A stretch of DNA of 35,328 nucleotides from an uncultured Prochlorococcus sp. (GCA_902536775.1 CACAYX010000010.1:1-35328), one strand, 5' to 3'; counted from the stretch's first letter, positions 9,030-17,668 are shown. Numbers and translations: made by a program. The notes: a model not told the origin generated them from the sequence alone.

Positions 9030-9182
9030 TTAGCGTTTTGGCCCAAGCCTTCCTTTACTAGAGTCAGAGTAAAAGCTTGATTTTTCTCCATCTTGAGTAG
9101 AAATAAATAAACCAATAAGGAATATTGTAGGCACCCCTACAAATAAAAGACTAGCTACGAATCCAAAGTTAGTTGTTTCCAT
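9030..9182 (-). CDS. psbM: photosystem II reaction center protein M
   Basis: A 50-residue single-span protein. Its N-terminal METTNFGFVASLLFVGVPTI continues into FLIGLFISTQ and aligns with PsbM (the usual form is 33-36 residues, with NxLGFIATALFxxVPxxFLI). PsbM sits at the PSII dimer interface. After the membrane helix there is a polar tail of about 19 residues, ending SKGRLGPKR, that is longer than in freshwater cyanobacteria and plants. The start is the ATG at 9182-9180 and the stop is TAA at 9032-9030. It heads a minus-strand run psbM-prmC-tsaC-small ORF. Confidence 0.9.
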   Translation of the reverse strand: METTNFGFVASLLFVGVPTIFLIGLFISTQDGEKSSFYSDSSKGRLGPKR

Positions 9183-9286
9183 TTAATTGGTAATTCTATA
9201 TAAGATATTAAGACTATAGACATATAACTTGGAATAAAGTGGAAAAATAAACAAATTTTATAAACTGATTAACAGTCTTAAACAAT

Positions 9287-9649
9287 TTATCGCGGTAATT
9301 TTTTATTTTCACTAATTTTTTTTAGTTCTTCCAAATTTGAGGGGGGAGATTGTGGTTTTGTTAAAATTACGGCAGATGATTTTATCAATGTTTGACATGC
9401 AAGGCGCCAATTTTCTGGTCTATTTTTTAGTTTTTCTTCTTCAACTGATGTAAGAGGACTTAAAGAATTTTTGTTTCCACCTTCAACCGAAATAAAGCAA
9501 GTACTGCATTGTCCTGCACCTCCACAATTTCCCAAAATACCTTTTAGTCCATAAAGCTGTAAATTCTCTTTCATTACGAGTTCTCTTAAATTTTCACCGG
9601 GATTACATTGAACCTCTAAATCCTCACGAATAAATCTGATAGTTGCCAT
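9287..9649 (-). CDS. [2Fe-2S] ferredoxin-like protein
   Basis: A 120-residue soluble ferredoxin fold (MATIRFIREDLEVQCNPGEN, then GLKGILGNCGGAGQCSTCFI). Cluster ligands are Cys42, Cys48, Cys51 and Cys85. The CX5CX2C loop is the adrenodoxin/bacterial-type spacing, not the CX4CX2C of plant-type photosynthetic PetF. The C-terminal 20 residues (PPSNLEELKKISENKKLPR) are an unstructured-looking tail. The gene is divergent from psbB, with about 220 bases between start codons. It is likely a specialised electron carrier, not the main photosynthetic ferredoxin; its partner is unknown. Confidence 0.85.
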   Translation of the reverse strand: MATIRFIREDLEVQCNPGENLRELVMKENLQLYGLKGILGNCGGAGQCSTCFISVEGGNKNSLSPLTSVEEEKLKNRPENWRLACQTLIKSSAVILTKPQSPPSNLEELKKISENKKLPR

Positions 9650-9820
9650 TTTTTTTTGTTATTTCTCTTATTTTGGCGTTTTACTTTGAGAATTGTGACC
9701 AAAATATTAACAGTTTTTAGCTAAAAATTACTTGTAAACTATTTTCTGCCAATGGATTTGCCCAATTTTTGCAAGAAAATAAATTTATTTACAAAAATCC
9801 CTCAAAGACTAAAAAACCCT

Positions 9821-9826
9821 TACTAT
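9821..9826 (+). promoter_or_regulatory. candidate psbB -10 box
   Basis: TACTAT lies 46 bases before the psbB start codon, in the 223-base gap shared with the divergent ferredoxin gene. It matches the bacterial -10 consensus, but I see no good -35 hexamer at the usual distance. The rest of the gap is AT-rich with no gene. Confidence 0.3.
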
Positions 9827-9872
9827 CGTGATGTTTAGCTGTTCATGCAGCATAGTTACTAGAAATTAACCG

Positions 9873-11396
9873 ATGGGATTGCCTTGGTATCGAGTTCACA
9901 CAGTAGTTATTAATGACCCAGGTCGACTACTTGCTGTGCATCTTATGCATACTGCATTATTAGCCGGCTGGGCCGGTTCAATGGCTCTTTATGAATTAGC
10001 CATTTTTGATCCTTCTGATGCTGTTCTAAATCCAATGTGGAGACAGGGGATGTACGTTATGCCTTTCATGGCAAGACTAGGTATCACAAGTAGTTGGAAT
10101 GGATGGGATATTACGGGTGCTACTGGAGTTGATCCTGGATTTTGGAGTTTTGAAGGTGTTGCAGCAGCACACATAGTATTTAGTGGCCTACTGATGTTGG
10201 CATCTATTTGGCACTGGACATACTGGGACCTAGATTTATGGGAAGATTCAAGAACTGGTGAACCTGCTCTTGATTTACCAAGAATTTTCGGAATCCACCT
10301 TCTTTTAGCAGGACTTACATGTTTTGGTTTTGGAGCTTTTCATTGCGCAAACGTTGGGATTTGGGTTTCTGATCCTTATGGTCTAAGTGGTCATGTAGAG
10401 CCTGTAGCACCTTCCTGGGGCGTAGAAGGATTTAATCCTTTTAATCCAGGAGGTATTGTAGCTAATCATATTGCGGCTGGACTCATGGGTATTATTGGAG
10501 GTATTTTTCACATCACCAATAGGCCTGGGGAAAGACTTTACAGAGCATTAAAACTTGGAAGTCTCGAAGGAGTTCTAGCTAGTGCTTTAGCAGCTGTACT
10601 ATTTGTCTCTTTCGTTGTTTCAGGAACAATGTGGTACGGTTCAGCAACTACTCCAATAGAGCTTTTTGGTCCCACCAGATATCAATGGGATTCAGGCTAT
10701 TTCAAAACTGAAATTAATAGAAGAGTACAAGCTGCTATTGACGATGGTGCCACTAAATCAGAGGCATATGCATCGATTCCAGAGAAATTAGCCTTCTATG
10801 ATTACGTAGGTAATAGTCCTGCAAAAGGGGGACTATTCAGAGTTGGAGCTCTTGTGAATGGTGATGGTTTACCAACTGGTTGGCAAGGTCACATTGCTTT
10901 CCAAGATAAGGAAGGTAACGAATTAGAAGTTAGAAGAATTCCTAATTTCTTTGAAAACTTCCCTGTCATTCTTGAAGACAAAGAAGGCAATGTAAGGGCA
11001 GATATACCATTTAGAAGAGCTGAAGCAAAGTACTCATTTGAACAAACTGGCATTACTGCAACTATCTATGGAGGGGACTTAGATGGACAAACATTTACAG
11101 ATCCTGCAGTAGTGAAAAGATTAGCTAGAAAGGCTCAACTTGGAGAAGCATTCAAGTTTGACAGAGAGACATATAAATCTGACGGTGTATTCCGAAGTTC
11201 TCCAAGAGCATGGTTTACATATGCACATTTATGTTTCGGATTGCTATTCTTGTTTGGGCACTGGTGGCACGCTTCAAGAACTCTTTACAGAAATTCCTTT
11301 GCTGGTATTGATGCTGAGATTGGCGACCAAGTTGAATTTGGTTTATTCAAGAAGCTTGGAGACGAAACCACAAGAAGAATCCCTGGCAGGGTTTAA
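9873..11396 (+). CDS. psbB: photosystem II CP47 chlorophyll-binding protein
   Basis: The PSII inner antenna protein CP47, 507 residues, full length. It carries six transmembrane helices rich in chlorophyll-ligating His, for example [76 protein letters not shown] and [22 protein letters not shown]. The large lumenal loop between helices V and VI is present (about residues 260-445). The start [20 protein letters not shown] is universal. psbT follows 23 bases downstream and the pair ends at a strong terminator. A frame at 11140-11415 in another phase is a shadow. Confidence 0.99.
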   Translation: MGLPWYRVHTVVINDPGRLLAVHLMHTALLAGWAGSMALYELAIFDPSDAVLNPMWRQGMYVMPFMARLGITSSWNGWDITGATGVDPGFWSFEGVAAAHIVFSGLLMLASIWHWTYWDLDLWEDSRTGEPALDLPRIFGIHLLLAGLTCFGFGAFHCANVGIWVSDPYGLSGHVEPVAPSWGVEGFNPFNPGGIVANHIAAGLMGIIGGIFHITNRPGERLYRALKLGSLEGVLASALAAVLFVSFVVSGTMWYGSATTPIELFGPTRYQWDSGYFKTEINRRVQAAIDDGATKSEAYASIPEKLAFYDYVGNSPAKGGLFRVGALVNGDGLPTGWQGHIAFQDKEGNELEVRRIPNFFENFPVILEDKEGNVRADIPFRRAEAKYSFEQTGITATIYGGDLDGQTFTDPAVVKRLARKAQLGEAFKFDRETYKSDGVFRSSPRAWFTYAHLCFGLLFLFGHWWHASRTLYRNSFAGIDAEIGDQVEFGLFKKLGDETTRRIPGRV

Positions 11397-11419
11397 ACTA
11401 AACTTTATTACTTAATCTT

Positions 11420-11518
11420 ATGGAAGCTTTCGCTTACGTTCTTATTCTAACTCTCGCAGTTGTAACTTTATTCTTTGCTGTCGCCTTTAGAGACCCACCT
11501 AAATTTGATAGAAAATGA
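11420..11518 (+). CDS. psbT: photosystem II reaction center protein T
   Basis: A 32-residue protein too short for ordinary gene finding but unmistakable. It begins [20 protein letters not shown] and ends [12 protein letters not shown]. One membrane span is followed by the FRDPPK tail typical of PsbT, a small subunit near the PSII dimer interface that aids repair. It lies directly after psbB, as in almost all cyanobacteria and chloroplasts, and before a hairpin terminator. Confidence 0.97.
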   Translation: MEAFAYVLILTLAVVTLFFAVAFRDPPKFDRK

Positions 11519-11524
11519 ACCATG

Positions 11525-11556
11525 AAAAAAAACCTCTTTAACAAGAGGTTTTTTTT
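11525..11556 (+). terminator. Rho-independent terminator of psbB-psbT
   Basis: AAAAAACCTCTT, loop TAAC, then AAGAGGTTTTTT. This is a near-perfect stem of about 12 pairs followed by more T residues, starting 6 bases after psbT. The A-tract on the other side makes it symmetrical, so it could work in both directions. It separates the photosystem genes from nrdR. Confidence 0.9.
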
Positions 11557-11614
11557 ACTTTTCATAATTTAAATATTACCCTACTATTAGGGTTGAAGCG
11601 CATTTTTTTACCAC

Positions 11615-12094
11615 ATGCAGTGTCCAACCTGTCAAAACACAGATAGCAGAGTTTTGGAATCAAGATCTGCTGATAGTGGTAAAAGTGTTCGAAGAAGAAG
11701 AGAGTGCTTAAATTGCAGCTTTAGATTTACAACGTATGAAAGAGTGGAAACAATGCCAGTTTCAGTTATAAAAAAAGACGGTGGCAGAGAATTATTTGAT
11801 AAACAAAAATTGTTTACTGGCATATCAAGGGCATGCGAAAAGACAAACTTCAGTAGTGAAGCAATTATTAATTTCGTAGATGGAATTGAATCAAAAATCA
11901 TTCAAGACTCTAATAAAGATATTAAATCTTCACAAATCGGAGAATTAATACTTAAAAATCTTAGAAAAGAAAACGAAGTCGCTTATATTAGATATGCCTC
12001 AGTTTACAGAAAATTTAATGGGGTAAAAGATTTTATTTCAACTCTTGAATCTCTAAAGGGAAGTTCAAAAAACCAATTAGCATCAATTTCATAA
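11615..12094 (+). CDS. nrdR: transcriptional repressor NrdR
   Basis: A 159-residue NrdR, which represses ribonucleotide reductase genes in response to bound ATP or dATP. A zinc ribbon at the N-terminus has CPTC (Cys3, Cys6) and CLNC (Cys31, Cys34), with the basic RRRREC linker. An ATP-cone follows from about residue 46 ([27 protein letters not shown] through [19 protein letters not shown]). Length and order match the family (about 150). The start MQCPTCQN is invariant in NrdR. No ribonucleotide reductase gene is in this window. Confidence 0.96.
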   Translation: MQCPTCQNTDSRVLESRSADSGKSVRRRRECLNCSFRFTTYERVETMPVSVIKKDGGRELFDKQKLFTGISRACEKTNFSSEAIINFVDGIESKIIQDSNKDIKSSQIGELILKNLRKENEVAYIRYASVYRKFNGVKDFISTLESLKGSSKNQLASIS

Positions 12095-12173
12095 AATTCA
12101 GCATCTTAAAGTGTAGAATACATATCACAAATGTTTTTGCTATTGGTTTGCAGGCTAGTAGCATTCCTTTCTA

Positions 12174-12188
12174 ACTACCTTAGGTAGT
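12174..12188 (+). promoter_or_regulatory. small hairpin in the rpsA leader
   Basis: ACTACC, loop TTA, GGTAGT: a perfect 6-bp stem with a 3-base loop, ending 14 bases before the rpsA ATG, where a ribosome binding site would lie. It could influence S1 translation, since S1 is autoregulated in Escherichia coli, but the stem is short and may be chance. Confidence 0.3.
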
Positions 12189-12202
12189 CTGCGATACAAC
12201 AA

Positions 12203-13294
12203 ATGAACGAAAATTCTTCCCAAACCATCAAAGAACTTTCTGAGGATCAAGAAATTAAAAATTCGTCTGAGTTAGATAATGATACAGCATCTCAAAATGA
12301 GGAAGATTTATCATTTGAGAAGAGCGATATACCTTCAGCAGATTCTTCCTCTAGTAGAACAAATACGGATTTTGATAACGCAGGATTCACACAAGAAGAA
12401 TTCGCATCACTTTTAGGTAAGTATGACTATAATTTTAAACCTGGCGATCTAGTTAAAGGTACCGTTTTTGCTCTAGAGCCCAAAGGTGCCATGATAGATA
12501 TAGGGGCAAAAACGGCTGCTTTTATGCCAGTTCAGGAGGTTTCAATAAATAGAGTTGAAGGACTTAATGATGTTTTACAACCTTCAGAAAGTCGAGAATT
12601 TTTCATAATGAGTGAGGAAAATGAAGATGGCCAATTAGCCCTTTCCATTAGAAGAATTGAATATCAGAGAGCATGGGAAAGGGTTAGACAACTTCAAAAA
12701 GAAGATGCAACTATATATTCTGAAGTTTTTGCAACAAATAGAGGCGGAGCTCTTGTTAGGGTAGAAGGCTTGAGAGGTTTTATCCCTGGCTCTCATATAA
12801 GTGCTCGAAAAATAAAAGATGACTTAGAAGGTGAATATTTACCTTTAAAATTTCTTGAAGTTGATGAAGAGAGAAATAGATTAGTACTAAGTCATAGAAG
12901 AGCTTTGGTTGAGAAAAAAATGAACCGACTTGAGGTAGGTGAAGTTGTTGTTGGTTCTGTAAAAGGTATTAAACCTTATGGAGCCTTTATTGATATTGGT
13001 GGAGTAAGTGGTCTATTGCACATTTCTGAAATTAGTCATGAACATATTGAGACTCCTCATAATGTTTTAAATGTGAGTGACCAAATGAAAGTTATGATAA
13101 TTGACCTTGATTCAGAAAGAGGGCGAATTTCATTATCTACTAAAGCACTTGAACCTGAACCAGGCGATATGCTAACTGACCCTCAAAAAGTTTTTAGTAA
13201 AGCTGAAGAAATGGCTGCGAAATATAAACAAATGTTATTTGAACAAACTGACGAAAACGAAGAGATCCTAACAGCTTCAACTGAAACAGTATAA
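12203..13294 (+). CDS. rpsA: 30S ribosomal protein S1
   Basis: A 363-residue S1 with three S1/OB-fold RNA-binding domains, the cyanobacterial/chloroplast form rather than the six-repeat Escherichia coli form. An acidic, Ser-rich N-terminal extension (about residues 1-70) precedes domain 1 (FKPGDLVKGTVFALEPKGAM), domain 2 (GGALVRVEGLRGFIPGSHIS) and domain 3 (GEVVVGSVKGIKPYGAFIDI, then GLLHISEISHEHI). It binds mRNA at the 30S platform. nrdR precedes it and metK follows, a common cyanobacterial order. No clear Shine-Dalgarno is seen before the ATG. Confidence 0.95.
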   Translation: MNENSSQTIKELSEDQEIKNSSELDNDTASQNEEDLSFEKSDIPSADSSSSRTNTDFDNAGFTQEEFASLLGKYDYNFKPGDLVKGTVFALEPKGAMIDIGAKTAAFMPVQEVSINRVEGLNDVLQPSESREFFIMSEENEDGQLALSIRRIEYQRAWERVRQLQKEDATIYSEVFATNRGGALVRVEGLRGFIPGSHISARKIKDDLEGEYLPLKFLEVDEERNRLVLSHRRALVEKKMNRLEVGEVVVGSVKGIKPYGAFIDIGGVSGLLHISEISHEHIETPHNVLNVSDQMKVMIIDLDSERGRISLSTKALEPEPGDMLTDPQKVFSKAEEMAAKYKQMLFEQTDENEEILTASTETV

Positions 13295-13398
13295 CTTCAC
13301 TTATTTATTTTGTTCACGAAATATAAGAACTTAAGCCTCATAATCCCTACACAAGTATTTTTTAATTTACAATAATTGATTTATAGCGATAATTTCAT

Positions 13399-13414
13399 TT
13401 AGGATAATGCCTAA
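13399..13414 (+). promoter_or_regulatory. inverted repeat overlapping a -10-like box before metK
   Basis: TTAGG ATAATG CCTAA: 5-bp arms around a 6-base centre, 18 bases before the metK ATG. A -10-like GATAAT overlaps it. It could be an operator or part of the promoter; the short arms keep confidence low. No SAM riboswitch fold was recognised. Confidence 0.2.
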
Positions 13415-13432
13415 TTCCAAAATTATTTGTTA

Positions 13433-14674
13433 ATGAGTGATTTCATTTTCACTTCAGAATCAGTAACTGAAGGTCATCCTGACAAAATATGTGATCAAAT
13501 TAGTGACGCTGTTTTAGATGCTTTATTAACAGAAGATCCAGAAAGCAGAGTTGCATGCGAAACTGTTGTTAATACGGGTCTTTGTTTACTTACTGGAGAA
13601 ATAACTTCAAAAGCAAAAGTCGATTATATAAAACTTGTTAGAAATGTAATTAAAGAAATTGGATATGAAGGTTATAAGGCAGGGGGTTTTGACGCAAATA
13701 GTTGTGCGGTTTTAGTAGCACTTGACGAGCAATCACCAGATATTTCTCAAGGTGTAAACGAAGCAGATGATGTTAACGATGATTTGGAAGATAATACCGG
13801 AGCGGGCGACCAAGGTATAATGTTCGGCTATGCATGCGATGAGACGCCTGAATTAATGCCCTTACCGATTAGCTTGGCTCATAGATTAGCCATTCAACTT
13901 GCTAAGGTAAGGCATGAAAAAGTACTTAATTATCTACTTCCTGATGGTAAAACTCAAGTAAGCATTGATTACGAAAAAGGTTTACCAATCTCTATTAATA
14001 CAATCTTAATTTCAACTCAACATAATCCTGAGATAGATGGGATAACAAATGAAGAAGAAATTCGTCAAAGAATAAAAGAAGATTTATGGAAGCATGTTGT
14101 AATTCCTGCTACTGAAGATTTAGAAATCAAACCAAACATTATCAAAACAAGATTTCTAGTGAATCCCACGGGCAAATTTGTCGTAGGGGGGCCTCAAGGA
14201 GACGCCGGACTTACTGGAAGAAAAATTATTGTAGATACTTATGGGGGTTACGCAAGACATGGAGGTGGGGCATTTTCGGGTAAAGATCCTACTAAAGTGG
14301 ATAGATCAGCTGCTTATGCAGCACGTTATGTAGCTAAAAGTATAGTTAAGGCAAAATTAGCAAAAAAGGCAGAAGTACAATTAAGTTATGCAATTGGAGT
14401 TGCAAAACCGATTTCCATTCTTGTTGAAACTTTTGATACTGGCGTTATTTCACAAGCTAATTTGACTGATCTAATTAAAAAGTACTTTGATTTAAGACCG
14501 GCAGCTATTATAAAAGAATTTGACTTAAGAAATCTCCCCCAAAAAATGGGTGGTAAATTTTTCAGTAAGACTGCATCCTATGGACATTTTGGAAGAAGAG
14601 ATCTTGATCTCCCTTGGGAAAAGGTAGAAGAAAAAGCAGCCCAACTAGCAGAGGCTTCCAAAGTATTTTTGTAA
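13433..14674 (+). CDS. metK: S-adenosylmethionine synthetase
   Basis: Methionine adenosyltransferase of 413 residues, making SAM from methionine and ATP. The signature [21 protein letters not shown] is at the start, [12 protein letters not shown] near residue 126, and the second signature [19 protein letters not shown] near 280; all are intact. The track-type frame opens at a TTG at 13427, but the ATG at 13433 ([10 protein letters not shown]) is the family start. It is soluble and cytosolic. SAM is needed by PrmC nearby and by chlorophyll synthesis. The 138-base gap upstream of it holds no gene. Confidence 0.98.
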   Translation: MSDFIFTSESVTEGHPDKICDQISDAVLDALLTEDPESRVACETVVNTGLCLLTGEITSKAKVDYIKLVRNVIKEIGYEGYKAGGFDANSCAVLVALDEQSPDISQGVNEADDVNDDLEDNTGAGDQGIMFGYACDETPELMPLPISLAHRLAIQLAKVRHEKVLNYLLPDGKTQVSIDYEKGLPISINTILISTQHNPEIDGITNEEEIRQRIKEDLWKHVVIPATEDLEIKPNIIKTRFLVNPTGKFVVGGPQGDAGLTGRKIIVDTYGGYARHGGGAFSGKDPTKVDRSAAYAARYVAKSIVKAKLAKKAEVQLSYAIGVAKPISILVETFDTGVISQANLTDLIKKYFDLRPAAIIKEFDLRNLPQKMGGKFFSKTASYGHFGRRDLDLPWEKVEEKAAQLAEASKVFL

Positions 14675-14686
14675 AATATTTATTCT

Positions 14687-15916
14687 ATGCCTGATAATTT
14701 TTATGCAGGATTAGATTTTGGAACAAGTGGTGCAAGAATATCAATAATTAATCTTCAAAAAAAATTAGTTTATTCAAATTCAGTACCTTATTCATGCAGC
14801 TTTAAAAATCCAAATTCATGGATCCATTCTTGTGAAAATCTTTTAGTTAGTTTACCTATCGAGGTAAAAATTAACCTTAATAAATTGGCTATCTCCGGCA
14901 CCTCAGGGACTTTAATACCATCCAATTTACAAGGAGAACCTATAGGAGAAGCAATACCTTATGACCAAGCATGTAATGAACATAATATCCTTCTTGAATC
15001 CTTCGCTTCTGGAGAAGATCATTTGCTAACTCCATACAGTAGTCTTGCTAAAGCATTAAAACTTATAAATAAATATGGGACAAATATACTTCTACGTCAT
15101 CAATCTGATTGGATCACTGGTTGGTTTTTAAAAGATTGGACTCATGGAGAAGAAGGCAATAATCTAAAACTTGGTTGGGATCTAGAAAAAGAATCATGGC
15201 CAAAAAGTTATTTCAATACTTCATGGCAAAAATGCCTACCTCAAATAGTAAAAAGTGGGAAAACTATTGGACAAGTGAATTTTGATCTAGCAGAGAGATT
15301 TAACTTGAATAAGAAATTAATATTAATTTCAGGCACCACTGACTCTAATGCAAGTGTAATAGCTGCAGGTTTAGGTAAAGAAGATGGTCTCACAGTTTTA
15401 GGAACGACTATTGTAGTTAAGAAAATTATTGATAAACCTATAAAAAAACAAGGAGTTACAAACCATAGTGTAAACGGCCATTGGATATGTGGAGGAGCAT
15501 CAAACGCAGGATGCGGTATCTTGTCTCAGTTCTTCTCCGATTTAGAAATAAAGGAGCTCAGCCGACAAATAAATCCATCGAAAAACACTTCTTTAAATCT
15601 TTTACCTCTTAATAGTAAAGGAGAGAGATTTCCTGTAAATGATTCTAATTTAAAGCCGATACTTGGTCCAAGGCCAGTAAGCGACTCACTTTATTTACAT
15701 GCATTATTCGAGGGGCTAGCCAAGATTGAATTGAAAGGATGGGAAAAACTAGGCGAACTAACAGGTTCCCTTCCAAAAAAAATTATTACTATTGGTGGAG
15801 GTTCAAAAAACCCACAATGGAGAAAAATAAGAGAAAAAATTATCAATATACCAATAGTTTCCTGTAAAAAAACTACTTCATTTGGCACTGCCTTATTAGC
15901 AATTAATGCAAAATAA
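14687..15916 (+). CDS. FGGY-family sugar kinase, probably D-ribulose kinase type
   Basis: A 409-residue actin-fold carbohydrate kinase. The N-terminal phosphate-binding motif is FYAGLDFGTSGARISIIN. ISGTSGTLIPSN follows near residue 70, DWITGWFLKDW near 145, and GTTDSNASVIAAGL near 220. The C-terminal adenosine motif is KIITIGGGSKNPQWRKI. It resembles the short cyanobacterial/plant XK-1 group (Synechococcus elongatus SePSK), reported to phosphorylate D-ribulose, rather than 480-500-residue xylulokinases or glycerol kinases. It begins 12 bases after metK and may share its transcript. The substrate is inferred. Confidence 0.82.
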   Translation: MPDNFYAGLDFGTSGARISIINLQKKLVYSNSVPYSCSFKNPNSWIHSCENLLVSLPIEVKINLNKLAISGTSGTLIPSNLQGEPIGEAIPYDQACNEHNILLESFASGEDHLLTPYSSLAKALKLINKYGTNILLRHQSDWITGWFLKDWTHGEEGNNLKLGWDLEKESWPKSYFNTSWQKCLPQIVKSGKTIGQVNFDLAERFNLNKKLILISGTTDSNASVIAAGLGKEDGLTVLGTTIVVKKIIDKPIKKQGVTNHSVNGHWICGGASNAGCGILSQFFSDLEIKELSRQINPSKNTSLNLLPLNSKGERFPVNDSNLKPILGPRPVSDSLYLHALFEGLAKIELKGWEKLGELTGSLPKKIITIGGGSKNPQWRKIREKIINIPIVSCKKTTSFGTALLAINAK

Positions 15917-16007
15917 TAGTTTTTTGGAATATTTGATGAAGATATAAAATTTTTAATGAAAAGGGTTTCACAAACTACACATCGTAATTTAGAGTATATA
16001 GGTTAGA

Positions 16008-16080
16008 GCCGGGATAGCTCAGTTGGTAGAGCAGGCGACTGAAAATCGCCGTGTCCCCAGTTCAAATCTGGGTCCTGGCA
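16008..16080 (+). tRNA. trnF: tRNA-Phe (GAA)
   Basis: A 73-base cloverleaf. Acceptor GCCGGGA pairs with TCCTGGC (one G-U) and A is the discriminator. The D arm is GCTCAGTTGGTAGAGC. Anticodon stem GGCGA/TCGCC encloses CTGAAAA with anticodon GAA. The T arm CCCAG-TTCAAAT-CTGGG is perfect. CCA is not encoded (the genome continues CCT). Confidence 0.97.
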
Positions 16081-16085
16081 CCTTT

Positions 16086-16110
16086 AAAACCCTGTCCTAA
16101 ACAGGGTTTT
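16086..16110 (+). terminator. Rho-independent terminator after tRNA-Phe
   Basis: AAAACCCTGT, loop CCTAA, ACAGGGTTTT: a 10-bp stem with A and T flanks, starting 6 bases after the tRNA. Its symmetry means it could also stop transcription arriving from the minus-strand gene that ends at 16169. Confidence 0.85.
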
Positions 16111-16168
16111 ATACTTTCAAATCATTGAGAACTTGTTATTTTCTTGCATTTTTTATAATTTAAAATTT

Positions 16169-16588
16169 TTAGTTTTCGACTCTGCAGACTTGACCAATAA
16201 TACCCAAAATAAGTTTATCTCCATTTGGATCTTGCCACTTAGCTAAATCATTGAAATTACTATTTGCTTCATCTATTGAGACATCAACATCTCTAAATGA
16301 TTTTTCAAAACAATTTATATCCATTGTATAGAGAATATCCTTAGTAATTTCACTTTTTGTTTTGGGGATAAATTTACTCAATACTCTTACAGAACCATCC
16401 TCATTCCTTTTTATACTTTTCCTATCCCATAACTGCTCTCCGTATTCACTTTTAGGTACTCCAACCCATTCATGAGGCAAAGCTTCTGATTTTTTTAATG
16501 AAATACAAAAGAAAACAATAATCGAAAGGACTAAATTAAATATATTCCTAAAAAATATTGAATTAACTTTATTCTTAGAATTAATCAT
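16169..16588 (-). CDS. secreted hypothetical protein
   Basis: 139 residues of unknown function. A hydrophobic N-terminal segment (IFNLVLSIIVFFCISL, about 16-31) and a plausible signal-peptidase site after SEA at residue 36 point to export. The mature part begins LPHEWVGVPKSEYGEQLWD and is a small polar beta-rich-looking domain. It holds two cysteines, in DINCFEK and at the C-terminus GQVCRVEN, that could form a disulfide in the periplasm. The arrangement resembles small cyanobacterial surface or periplasmic proteins with a tryptophan near the start, but I cannot name a family. It stands alone between tRNA-Phe and the divergent DedA-like gene. Confidence 0.75.
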   Translation of the reverse strand: MINSKNKVNSIFFRNIFNLVLSIIVFFCISLKKSEALPHEWVGVPKSEYGEQLWDRKSIKRNEDGSVRVLSKFIPKTKSEITKDILYTMDINCFEKSFRDVDVSIDEANSNFNDLAKWQDPNGDKLILGIIGQVCRVEN

Positions 16589-16735
16589 GACAACTTATGG
16601 AATACAAATATTTTTTATTAGTAGGAAATATAAGATTAAAAATTTGTAAAAATTTTTATTGATTAGTATTTCTATTATAGATAGAATCAAATATTAAATT
16701 AAGAATTTACTTCCAATAAATTAATTAGAAAAATA

Positions 16736-17371
16736 ATGAATAGAATACAGAAATTTCTCTCAGTAGTTTTTTTTATAGCAATATTTGTAGTATTGATTTA
16801 TTTAATCCAAAATTATGGGATTGAACCTCTAAGGAATAAAATAGAAAGTATGGGGATTTGGGCTCCTTTTGGAATATTCATACTCAGAGGAGTAAGTATT
16901 ATTTTACCTGCCCTTCCAAGTTCAGCTTATTCTCTGCTAGCTGGTTCATTACTAGGATTTCAAAAAGGTTACATGACAATAATCTTTTCTGATATCGTTT
17001 TTTGCCAAGCTGCTTTCTTTATCGCAAGAAATTATGGTCGGGTTCCTGTACGTAATTTAGTAGGCCCGAAAGCAATGCAAAAGATTGAAAGTTTCAATCA
17101 AAACCAGCTAGAAGAAAATTTCTTTCTTATGACAGGTCTACTAATGACTGGCCTTTTTGATTTTCTAAGCTACGCAATTGGTATTGGAGGAACTCGCTGG
17201 AAAATATTTACTCCTGCATTATTAATAAGTCTTCTAATCAGTGACTCTATACTAGTAGCAGTAGGAGCCGGAGTTAGCCAGGGAGCAGGATTATTTCTAG
17301 GGATTGCTCTTTTGGGAATGTTTGCTTTAGCGACTATTTCAGGATTGGCAAAAAATAAAATGCCTAAATAA
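16736..17371 (+). CDS. TVP38/TMEM64 (SNARE-associated, DedA-like) membrane protein
   Basis: A 211-residue inner-membrane protein. Membrane spans are visible near residues 8-25, 38-58, 62-92, 130-150, 160-180 and 185-205. The VTT-domain core is seen in GIWAPFGIFILRGVSIILPA with LPSSAYSLLAGSLLGFQKGY, the second half FFIARNYGRVPVRNLVG, and LTGL-type repeats leading to YAIGIGGTRWKIFTPALL. Family members act in lipid scrambling, envelope homeostasis or are unassigned. The 147-base gap upstream is AT-rich with no gene seen. The function here is not known. Confidence 0.85.
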   Translation: MNRIQKFLSVVFFIAIFVVLIYLIQNYGIEPLRNKIESMGIWAPFGIFILRGVSIILPALPSSAYSLLAGSLLGFQKGYMTIIFSDIVFCQAAFFIARNYGRVPVRNLVGPKAMQKIESFNQNQLEENFFLMTGLLMTGLFDFLSYAIGIGGTRWKIFTPALLISLLISDSILVAVGAGVSQGAGLFLGIALLGMFALATISGLAKNKMPK

Positions 17372-17488
17372 CAAAACAGTTGATAATTCTGTAATCAAAG
17401 AAGAAAGATATGACATTTTCGCAAACAATAACTATATAAATAATTATTCATGCAAGAATAGAAATCGATTAATTTTTACAGTTATTAG

Positions 17489-17668
17489 ATGACTCCATTT
17501 AGACCAACTTCATATGATCGCCCTGGAGAACAAATATCAACTACTCCTTCTGGATTAAAAGTAACTTCTGCTAAGAGATTAATGGTGGATTCAATGGTAA
17601 GAATGATACAAAAAGCAGAAAATCATTCCGTAGAAGATAAACTTGACGAAGAATCTAACAACAATTAA
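17489..17668 (+). CDS. unknown 59-residue protein upstream of and overlapping cpeS
   Basis: ATG at 17489 to TAA at 17666-17668, giving 59 residues. It starts [20 protein letters not shown], continues [20 protein letters not shown], and ends in an acidic, Asn-rich tail. It has no membrane span. Its 3' end overlaps the cpeS frame by 26 bases in another phase, so the two are likely expressed together. Its balanced composition, with Pro, Arg and Met, is unlike an AT-rich chance frame. I do not recognise the family. By position it could belong to the residual phycoerythrin system, but it does not look like a phycobilisome linker (no pfam00427 or CpcD motif) or CpeR. Confidence 0.7.
   Translation: MTPFRPTSYDRPGEQISTTPSGLKVTSAKRLMVDSMVRMIQKAENHSVEDKLDEESNNN

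Noticed and set aside
11140-11415. 91-residue plus-strand frame within the end of psbB
   Set aside because: Out-of-phase overlap of psbB with no similarity to a known protein; PsbB itself is certain.
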